From NCBI RefSeq assembly GCF_964340395.1, contig NC_135563.1, forward strand, positions 9,534,075 through 9,598,074: a stretch of DNA of 64,000 bases, written 5' to 3'. Numbering within the stretch: the first letter of the stretch is position 1; every line of letters starts with the position of its first letter. This DNA comes from Glandiceps talaboti (lineage: Eukaryota > Hemichordata > Enteropneusta > Spengelidae). The translations under genes and the position numbers were made by a program. A model generated the notes under the pieces. It was not told the DNA's origin, did not search any database, and saw nothing but the letters and a program-made list of their open reading frames with translations. Positions 37,816 through 49,765 of this stretch are shown here, one piece after another.

Positions 37816-38442
37816 CAGCAGATGATTGCATGCGAGTCACCACCTGTCATTATAAATTGCAGAATCCAGGGCCTAAAGACTTATTTTCTGATGAGCCATC
37901 TGTTATAATACTATAAGTGCCACAAGCTGAATTTCTACTTTTTGGACATAATTTGTTTGAAAGTGTCCAAAATGGGCATTTATATCTACATGCAAATCGC
38001 AGTTTGAAATTTGAGCATTTAGTGCACAAAACGTCTTTTACTTGTCTGTTTACTTGACCGAGATGACTAAATGTGATCGACGTATATTGTACACACTGGG
38101 AAAAACACGTCGTTGTACGTATCCATAGATATTTTTGTATGTAAATATATTATAGTGTATGGTTTTGGTCTCATAAATTCAATTCCATACATTGTCTTTA
38201 TCATACATCAACCATTAATGTAATAACGGACACAATCTTAAGTTTTGAACTTATTTATTACCATGGCGATATACGAACACAGAAATTATTGATCTAATAT
38301 GGGCATAGTATAGTGAAAGTCTGTATGACATGGATTAGTGATATCATAATATTGGTTTAGTAATCCCTATTATGATTAGTTAATGAACACAAGTTTTTAA
38401 TCGAAAATCACAGTTTGAATACAAATGGTATTCACTTGCTAA

Positions 38443-38694
38443 ATGATTGATCCACAAATGCTTTTGTTTCTGGTAATCAAAATGCCAGCAGTTAGTTTTC
38501 ATTTAGACCGTAAAATACGTCGTGTTGTTCAGCCCTATCAGATTTCTAAACCACAGCTGTACGAAACTACCCAATACCCTGCACAGTCCAACCAGATTTG
38601 GTTGCAGCCAATCAAATATCGTTATGCTGTGAAAGGTGTCAAAATGACCATGATGTCAGCCTTTCAATGCTGTTTTATGAGACCAGCCACCTAA
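38443..38694 (+). CDS. Candidate small ORF, 83 codons, unrecognised (copy B)
   Basis: Counterpart of 17,009-17,257 with one additional Met codon near the end (ATGATG for ATG). The three substitutions are Leu TTG/CTG, Ile ATT/ATC and Val GTT/GTG, all synonymous. It lies just downstream of the M17 gene's stop codon (39,170), on the opposite strand, so it could also be part of that gene's 3' region. Confidence 0.35.
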   Translation: MIDPQMLLFLVIKMPAVSFHLDRKIRRVVQPYQISKPQLYETTQYPAQSNQIWLQPIKYRYAVKGVKMTMMSAFQCCFMRPAT

Positions 38695-39169
38695 TGCTGT
38701 CATAAGTTACTAACCATAGTCTAGTATTTTATCAAGTACAAATAATTGACAAATATCACCATAAAGACAATTGTTCGTATCAGAAGCAGAACTATTCTGT
38801 TTGATTTTAATCAAATTAATGACCTCTGTTTGAATTTCTAATCACAAGTTCAAAGCATGACCTAAATCTGTAGATCTAGCAGGCACAGACGGGCAGTTTG
38901 ATAAAGACATGCGTGCTGGCTAACAGCATGGCACAATTGTCATATCTTAAGGACAAGTTTCAATTTTGCTCCATAATTTCCTCATAACTTGGTCTGCCAT
39001 TGATTTCACATTTCAAGCTGCCCAATTCACAATGGAATGTCAAGTTGTGCAAACGGTTTCTTTGCTAAGATACAGAACTATAATAAAAAGTATAAATTTT
39101 CATAACGTTGGATTCATCGATTCATGTTTTTGGAAGTTCTGCCTGTGATTTCTGCAAGCTGTGTAGTCC

Positions 39170-42100
39170 TTAGATTCTGGGCAGCAAATGTTGGGCAGTC
39201 AGAGCCACTATGGGTGTACCAGTTGGAATGCCTGGAAAGGGACCGGAAGATCCAGCAATATCCAAGTGAGAGTACCGGAGTGGATCCTTGGAGTCAATAC
39301 CATGCTGAAACGGGAAAGAAATTATAGGATTTACAATACAATAATAATTATAATTTTAGTTTTTAAAATGAAATTCAAATGATCAGCATGAAAAGGAACA
39401 GACACAACTTTGATTTTCAAGATAAAGTCAATTGATAGCTCATGCTGTGTCCATGAAACATTTGTGTAGCACGTCAATGACTAGTAAACATGCATGTCCT
39501 ATATACTATGCCGTTTTTTACAAGGCGTGGTTTTACCCAAAGATGCATTGCAGCACAATGGCTACACATGTGCATTCTATATACGATGTGCATTCTCCAT
39601 GCAGAGGGCGCTATTTACAATATCATCATGAGGCAGCCCAACACAAATGCTTAGTTATGGTATTAAGACTCCTGTATATGTACAATTACACTCTGTAGAA
39701 AGTCTAATTCAAACAATCAATGCCAAGTGTGGTAGCTGATAACAGAAGGTCATAAATACAAAGATGCTATAATCTAAACTGAGTGAAGTTGACCTTACTA
39801 GAAACACAATATTTAACACCCACTCATTTATTTTGGGTTTTGCTCATTCGCAGTTTTTCCTAAAATTCTATCGTCTAAATCGGGCAGTACAAAGTAAACA
39901 TCACAATTTTCTCAGATAAATGCTACTTTCAATGTTTTACCCTATAAGGCCCCCATAAAACACATTTTTCCAGATATGCTAAGTGAGAATATAAATGAGC
40001 AAAACCCAAAATAAATAAGTGAGTGTTATTTATAGACAATAATTGAAGATTGAACCTTACACTGAGATTGTACATAACACATCTATTATACACCTTCTGA
40101 TTGCTGACCCTTGACCTTACCTTATCCAATCCTGAAGCCATGATCAGGAAAGCAGCTGGTGACTGATGACCTCTAGCTGTGGCAGAAGATGGTTGGGTAT
40201 TGGCTTGTACCACATCTTCATATTCTGATGGCCCAGAGTGGAAAACAAAGTCCTGAAAATAAATAATCGAGTTGCTTGGTTATTAAAGAATATAAAGCAG
40301 ATGATATGGTGAAGATTACAGAAGAAGCGTATCTATCATCTGGGAATTGTCACTGAAAACAATGAGATAGTTGACAAAAATGACATACATTGTAATACTG
40401 ACTGGACATATTACAAAATGATCTCTTATGAATTAAGATTTAAATGCCTTGAGGAAGACTGCACCCTCAGTGACAAAGTTGTTTGAAAATCAAAGTGCCC
40501 CAAATCACCCAAATTTTACCATATAAAAACTTGTTCCTGATCCTTTTGAAATTAGTACAGAAATTGGATCGTGTACACACTTGTTTCCAAGGAAAATGTC
40601 AATCTATCACATTCTCATTTGGTGGCCATTTTGAAGTATAATATAGACAAATGCTTAGTAACTGCAAAAGTTTCAAGACTGTCATTTCCAAGTCAAAATA
40701 TACTACATTAACGTTTTTAACTTTATATCCCGTAAACTGTAATAAATACAAGTTTATTATTCTTTTGCTTTGATGGTAACAAGATATTAAATTATTGAAA
40801 ATCTGACAATACCTCTCTACGAATGGTTGATATCTCCAGTGGTTCACCATACACGTGTCCAGCTGATAGAGAAAGGGATAATAATGTTAATATTAGTTTT
40901 TTATATAGCATTTTCCCACACTATGCTCAAGTCGCTGTACAATAATTATCCCTGGTGCAGAGACCTATAGCAATGCGACAGCCTTCCATGCTTTCTCAAC
41001 GCCGCCCTAGTCAGCATACAATCCATTTTAGCCTAGTATAAGCACATAGGATCAAAGCATTCACATTATAACTATTCTACCAGGTACGTAATTATACAGC
41101 TGGGTTGACTGGAGCACAAATGTTGCCAAAGGACTTTAGCCATTCAGAAACAAACGGCCATGGTGATGCTCACACCTGCAACCTGCAGACTCCAAACCAG
41201 ACACTATCTAACCATTCGTCATGACTCTATTCCCAGAATCATATCACAAATCGTTAAAACTGTGTCCATTAAAAGTACTTTATTTTGGGCTTTATGGGAA
41301 TTGAATTTGAAGAGAGAAGACTCTACATGTATATTGTTGTATCATATAATACTAGTAGATTAATATTATATGTTGTCATTAGGAAGATAAAAGACTGTAT
41401 AGTTTGGCCATTTGAAGTGCTGATGGGAAGCAGATTTCAGACAGGGGTGCTGGAATTGCTGTAGAAAACAAAGTTTAAAGCAACAAACACATTCTTGTCT
41501 ATAACCTCCAAGACTATGCCCATGTATTAAAGTGTAGAGTTGCAACATCAATCAATCAAAAGAATTTGTATAACACCAAAATCCAACATAATGTTCTATA
41601 GCAGTGAACAGACACAACAGTAGGTCAATGTAAAAAGTTAGAGAAAGCTCTTGCAAACAGATGTGCCTTGAAGTCCTTCTTGATCGACAGTTGACAAAGG
41701 ACGAAGTTCAATACTGTTCCATAAGACTGACGCTGCTCGCTAGAATGCATGCTCACCGTATGACTTTGTATTTCAACTAGGTACATATAATATTGTGTTG
41801 ATTTGTTGCATTGTACGGTAGTGTTGAACACTGCAGCATTAAATACTATTGTACACAGTACACAGATTAAAAATACTATAATTTACATAGTTTTTTCTCT
41901 ATTCTCAGAGAGTTGTGGCCATGCATATGCTGAAGTATAATACCAGTATTTACTATTTCTTTTCACTAACTACTGTAAACCTAAATTTTGTGACTTACAG
42001 TCTTCACGTATAGTTCTCAAAGACTTATTTCTACTAATTATCAGACTGGTACATTATATTCTTGTACAAGAGGCATTGTCGTATACATATTTTGTGCAGT

Positions 42101-45100
42101 TTTGTTTTAAAAAAGTCTCTAGCATACATTCGAGGATTACAGTATCTATCATAACTTAGAATTCATAAATTGATGAAATCAAAATTACCTTCTTGCAGTA
42201 GCTGAGCATGTTTTGTACGTCTAGCAGGACCATTGTCAAGAACAATCTGATAGGAAACAACAAAGTTGAAACTTGGAGACATGCATGCTTATTGTCAAGT
42301 TAGTCGTTGCGTCAGTGCAGAAAGGTCATATCTGCTATGCAATTGTATAGGCAGATAAGACCTTACTGCATTGATGCAACAGTGTGTAAATGCACATAAA
42401 TACAAGCACACGAAAACATTTTCTTGGGGTGTAAAAATGAGTGCAATGATTAATATGATACATATTTTACAAAGAAAATACTGAAATTGAATTTTTTTAA
42501 ATGGTCTTTTGAATATATCTTAGATGGAAAGATATCACATAGTTTGAGTGAAAACACATTAAATGACTGTCTTTACATAATCACTACTAAAAGTGGATTC
42601 TATTGTAATTAATGGATATCTTGAAAACATAGTTGCAACTAAAACTTGATAGTGGCATGTTATGTGTAAGGCTTTAAAGTTTGCCATGTTTGGCTGTATA
42701 TTTGAGAGAAGTCTATAAGATACAAGGTGCCATGTCATGCCTCTTAGCCAGTATCAACTGATTAGGGCTAACAACATTACGTATCTTTGTCCAATTTGAT
42801 TGGTGCTTGATGTACAAGGATTCACTAACTGATAAATGTACTAACAGACAGATCCTTCGTAGTGCCTCTTCATACTTTGGTTGAAAAAATACAACCTATA
42901 ACATACTAACTCTTTAATACACAAAATAGACTGTATCTGAATGAATTTAGGATAAAATAAAATAAATTCTTACGGTATAATTTGGGCCCATAGCTCTGAT
43001 GGCATGGCCTGTTAGGGTTGCAATGGTGTAGATATGTGGATTTGTTTCATTCGCTGCCTACAGTAAAGAAAAATGAAATTATCATGTTACAGTCATTCAA
43101 AGAAAACATACAATTATTTATCCAAGATTATTACATTTTACATTATCACTTTCATGACCTCTACATAATCTACATCTGTGCATTCCTGGAAATTTGCAAG
43201 AAAAAAATTACATAATGTATTCAATGAACATCTCCACAATGTCTTAGCTCACTGAGGAAGCCAATAAAAGTGTAAATCTTTGTTTTTTGGACGAGCACTT
43301 GTAGTAATTAGGAGCTCAAAAGTTGGATGGTATGTTTACAATTTGGTGTAAATTTATAAAAACATGACATGCTAACAAGTTCATGAAAGTCGATAATTTG
43401 CAAAGTTGTAATACCACTGTTAAAAAGCGACAAAAAAATGGTTAAACTTACGAAAGTTTATTTCACAATAATGAATCTCATACTAATCAAAGACCATTCA
43501 ATTACTAATCTCTCATTGGTATAAATTATCAACAGTACTCAGTGCACTGAGGGACGATCGCACGATGTCACACAAGCTTATCAATAAAGGAACGAAGTTC
43601 ATTTAGTGGGGGAGGGGGTCTGGCATCAATGCGATTGCTGAACTTCATTTTCGCACTATAACCAAATTTAGAAACCTTTCACACCTTTATTGATTTCATT
43701 AAAATGTACTGCTTATTTGATATTCAATGCTGGTTTCCACTAATATGTTAATGTGTTTACTATGTTTTTACATTGCATCAATTGTAGTGATGTGTCCACT
43801 ACAATTTTCATCATGATGACAACATTATGTAAACCTGTTGATGTTGCACTTGTGAACATTTCTTTATGGTGAGGGGGAAAGGGAGGGGGTTTTGACCTAA
43901 AAGAACGGAGTTCGTTTATTGAGCTTGTGTGACATTGTGTGATCATCTCTAAGAGCAGTTGAGGGTCATTGTCTAAATTAAGAATCTGTGAGAGAGAAAA
44001 ACTATTATGTTATAAACCACCTTGAGATTAAAGAAACCCTCACCATTTCCCTCATTTTGCACAATGGATCAGCCATTGCCATACGCCCCTCAGCATCTGT
44101 ATTACCAATTCTGACACGGACACCAGCTCTGGATGTGATAAGTTCATCAGCAACATAGGAATCTGAAAAGAAAATGATATAATACTTATTTCAAATAAAA
44201 TATTGCACTGCTGTAAAACATCAAGTATGCCAAATATCAAAGGAAATCACTGAGAACATTGTAATTATTAACTGAGGACTTAAAGATTTACCATTATTTG
44301 GCCAATATTTACTGACATGTGCATGATAATTATTCACCTGTGAATCATTTTTATATGAAGGCAGCATACAATATGATAACATATAACTTTTATATTGGTC
44401 ACAATTGAGACCAAAATTGTTAGAACAATGGTTTACACTAGTTCACTGGTGGTATTTTGAATTGATATACACTTATTACATATCTCACTCTACACACATG
44501 AAGCGTATTAGCCGGAAGTTCAATATCTCACTTTTATCATGTACCCAGTATCGATTCCAATGCAACTCACTGGAGAGCATATGCATCGAACACAGGTAAT
44601 AATTTTCTATATCACGACCTGGCACACTTTGCCCAAATATGGCAGGTGGTGTGCTCAATGATATCTGTTCGTTTAGTGATTTGGCTTTGTTAATTTCTCA
44701 GTAGTACAGCTTACAGACCCACCTAAAGTTGGGCCCTTTCACCGTACAATCTCAGTCCACAAAACCAAAATCCGGACCTTAACACTTCTGCTGTAATGTT
44801 ATTCATATGGATTACCTGCACGTACAGTGAGGTACACAATAGGTGTATTGATTCCTACCTGCTCCAACACTGTTTCTAACCATCGTCATGACACCCAACA
44901 CTTTGATATTCTTTGGTTTCAGTACAACCAAGGTCTGGAAGAATCCTGCTACTGCTGCTGCACCACATTTGTCTCTGTAGATTAGATTAAATTAGATTGG
45001 ATTAAAATTACAATTAAGATCATTATTTTCTCAGTGTTCTTTTCATCTCTTTGAATGATATATGACATCTAAGATGGAGGTACTGATGTAACATAAAATT

Positions 45101-48100
45101 CATTGACAGGTGGTTGACATGTGCCACCTCCATAAGCTAGGAGTAGTATCCAACGTGGTTCATCAAGCATGAGCAAATTGTATTGTTTACTTGACCTTTG
45201 ACCTTTTATATTGGGTATCCAATATGGCGGCATTCATGGAGTATTTAACACTGTCAGAAAACTGTCAACTCGGTTTGTTACATACCTGTGCATTCCTGCC
45301 ATTGAACCACCGTACTTGATATCAGCACCACCAGTATCATATGTAACTCCCTGAGACAGCAAAACAAAATATATTTATTTTTACACTGTCATGTTTCAGA
45401 AATAGTTCAAAATAGTCTCTATTTACACAAAGAAAATACATATTGACATTATTTCATATCACAAGTTTTGGATATTTTTTCAGTCACTTTTTCCTTTTAT
45501 AATTTTCGCTGTCATTTTCACTTGATAGATTATTCCTTCATGCAATATGATTAGGTAAAGATTCTGCTGTGTTTCTTGTGTCTCTATTATTGTTAGTTTA
45601 AGGTTGAAATTTGTGTATCTTTTGTGTCAAAAACGTTATGTCCCATAAGTGCATGAAACACAAAACCAACATCAATTCTACCACATAAAACGGATGTTTT
45701 CTTTGCGAGTGTACAAAACTTCAAGTGTATACATACCTTTCCAACAATCATCAAAGTAGTGTCAATAGTACCTTCTCCAACATACTCAAGCTCAATAATC
45801 CTTCCCCTGTGACGATCAATGTGACGGGCACACCTGTCAACAGCAGCATGCAATGGATACTTTTCATCCAGAATGGCTTGGTCTGAGATGACATTGATCT
45901 AAAGAGTGAATCATAGGGTTGATAGTCAATATAAAGTTAAAAAGGGTTGTCATGGAAACACAACTCTCATATAATATAACTGAAAATAGACGAGTTGTCT
46001 GATGGTTACTGCAGATTTCAGTGCCAGCACTGAGTGACCCATTGTGATTAAAGAATACTTGATTTTTTTATAGCATTGTTATTCCACTGTTTTAATTTTT
46101 TATTTTGCCGGAAAAAAGAATCTAGCTAATCAAACGAAATCAATATGTAAAATTTGTGCATTATTCAAGACAAATGATATTGTCATAAACTGGTAATTGT
46201 TTATTTATAGGACAGTAAGATATACTTACTTTGGAATGATAAATTGGGAATGAATGCGACGTTTCGATCCACCTACTACGGACCTTAATCATGCAATGGT
46301 TTATCATTCAGCATTAATGGCCTATCTCCAAAACTTGTGAAATAATACGTAGCAGAACAGTCAAAACATTGCATTTGTTTCTCACTTACCATTCCAAAGT
46401 AATTATATATTACTGCCCTGTTGATTCTTGGAACCATGGACAGTATATTCTTAATGGCTTGATTATATGTGTGACAAATTACATGGTCAATGTCACAGCC
46501 CATAAATGATGTTGTATGTGAAAAATTACATTATTACAAATAATAATCATACAAAAGCCTACTTACAGAAATTGATGTATCTTTGAATAATTCTTTGATG
46601 TAGTCTTCTACTTTTGGTGCTGCCATACGTTCTGGATCGGATCCACCCACATCACGAGCCACCAATCTGAAGAAAAAGTTGTAAACAATTAAGCGCAAAT
46701 GTCTATTGGATGTATTATCCTATGATAAAACCGGGTTAATTCATATTATAGGTAAGCATTCTTCCAAATAGTTCCTGTACAAGCAAAGAACTTATAATTT
46801 TATAGTGGTCTCCTCTGGAATGAAGTAGTTTAGCTTTAAGAATATCAACCCATACACTACATAACACAAAAAAGAAAACAAAAAATATTGCAAATTTACA
46901 TTGAAGGAAATGAACAAATTACATAACAAAATATTTTATGAAGTGAAAATATTTCAAAAGAATTTACCCATAAGCGAGCTAGTCTAAAGGTAAAATGGAA
47001 GATATAGCTGTGAGAGGGAGGTATATGCAATTGATGAATCATATAACCAAGGAATGACATGGTCTTATTTCCTACTCTCGCAATTTCCCCTTCAATATGA
47101 TGCACAAAGGCTGGAGTGCACTTTACTAAATTACTGTTTGTGAAATTCAATTCTTTACATTCCACTCTCTATACCTTCAGCTAACTCACCTTCCACTCTC
47201 TATACCTTCAGCTAACTCATCTTCCACTCTCTCTACCTTCAGCTAACTCACCTTCCACTCTCTATACCTTCAGCTAACTTACATTCCACTCTCTATACCT
47301 TCAGCTAACTTACCTTCCACTCTCTATACCTTCAGCCAACTTGCGTACTTTCTCACTCTCTTCTTCTGATTCTGCCCAAATTCCAAGTTTAGTAGCTTTG
47401 GCAGCTTTAGTGGCATCACTCTCTCTGACTTCTAAAGGCTATGAATGTAAAGTTCAATGAATTATAATGGAGGTAAGTTAAAGCTGCAACAGTGGAGCTA
47501 GTTTTTGAAAATTTTTGTAAGGTATAATAATTTACTCATAATATTGTACACTGTGAACACCATTCCATCACTTGTGGGTAACTATATTTTTGTAGCTGTA
47601 TAAATTAAATTAATTTTGGGGTCCACACCAAAAATCGGTGTCCTCAGCAACAATCACAATTTCTATACTGTTTACGGATGATATCAACCACTGATTAACA
47701 CATATAATGTCTAATTATTGGTATTTTAACAATTTTCGGTGAAATTATTGGGGCTGTCTGAACGAAAAATGATACTATGTAACAGTTACAACAACTAGCA
47801 CATCTTAACATGGTGGTGACAGATTCAAAATGAGGTGAGCTTTCACTCAAGGTTTAAACTCACCACAACACTACCTACAGATAATATTGACCATGTACCG
47901 CTAATTAACAGATACAGTGTCTTTATATAAGTAACTGGCCAATATTTAGTGAATATATCTTTGGTTATTTGATGTTACAGTTGCAGATAGTACAGGTTTA
48001 AATGTCTTCAGCAAATTAATTTCCACATATATATATATTTCATAATAGAGACAAAACCATATTTTTTTACCACGATGGTGATGGTGAGGCATATTTGTAT

Positions 48101-49732
48101 ATTTTTGTAGCGGGTCATGCAACTATAGTATCTGGCACGTCCCTACCTCTAACTTGATCCCAACACAAAGATTGAAAGCTATAAAGGATCTATATACACA
48201 TGTAAAATGTGTGCATGCACATGTATGTGTTGAAAACAAGCAAGGACCTACCATAAGCGTTCATATGTAAATGTTTACTTGATGAAATAGATTCATTCAA
48301 ATGTATATTTTGAAAGTACTCACCACATACAGAACATGGAGGGCACCCAGAGCTGCAACCAATCGAGCTTCCTTGAATAAATCACATGATGGAACAACCA
48401 GAAGAGGGGTTTTACATCCAGCTTTCAATGCTCTGAGCATAGCAAGAAAGAATAAATACATATTAATTATCAAAATGATCATGTCAATGTCAATATAGTG
48501 GGAATGAATTAGACAAAATACCAAATTTGATATTGGACTTATTTCATCCATCTGACATTTGAAACCTTACTACGAAAAAAGCATTTACTCCTCTGCCTCA
48601 AAAAACCGCTTACTGTGAGCTACTAGAAAATTAAAAAGATCATCTCCCAATTCATTTACAGTGTAACAATCTGTTTAGATAGATGTATACGTCATACGAA
48701 AAATGTAGTAATGTTTACAAGACCGTTTGTCCAGGGGAGATGATAAACTTAGCAATGCCGAATAGTTCTAATGCCAGACAATGAAATGTATTATCAAGAA
48801 ATAGCTAGCCAAATGTCACGCTATTTCAGGAAAAATTGTTTAAATTATAACATCTGCAATGCAATTACAATACCTTTGAAAATGCAGAAGAGCATTGATG
48901 AAGATACGGATACCCTTTGACTCCTAAATACATGTGGCATCTCAATATAGAGGGCACTATGCACACCTTTTGATGCACTACAAAATAGAGGGAAATTATG
49001 CGTACTTTTTTACTCCTTTACTTGCAGCTTCTCAACATAGAGGGCGATATACATACCTTTTGATTCCTTTACCTGCTGCATCACCAAAACTTCTTACATC
49101 ATCATAATCCCGATTCAGAGGACCAGTTGGTGAAAAGATAACTCTCTTGGCTGGATGGTCGCCTAGCGATGCAATAACCACATCCTTCTCAACACTGGCA
49201 TCAATCTATAGTTATGAAATTAAATGACAAGATAATTCTCCTGCTTGGATGGTTGCCTAGCAATACAATAACCACGTCCTTCTCAAAACTGGCATCAGAG
49301 TATACATAATGAAATGAATGATAAGCAGGTGTCTGTAATTTCAAAAATTAATTCACTAACAACTTCATTGTACTTGTCGAACACACATGTTCCTGTTCCA
49401 TAGCACTGCATGAATGGCTAATGTTGAAAGCTTTCTTGAATAAACAGGAGATTGCGTTTTTGGAATAGAAAATGTTCCATTGACACTTTGCTAAATCCTT
49501 TTCTATACACGCAAGCTTGATAGCCAGACGTAATTGTATGAGCAAAGTCTGGTAGCTGCACCTGGGAATCAAATGTGTTAAACCAGCCCTAAACAAGGAC
49601 AATATTATTTAGTTAAACTAAATACCTACAAAACCACACACACACACACATACACACACACACACGCGCGCGTGCGTGCGCGCGCATGCATGCATGCATG
49701 CATGCATGCACAGACACACAGACACAGACACA

Positions 49733-49765
<33 letters not shown>

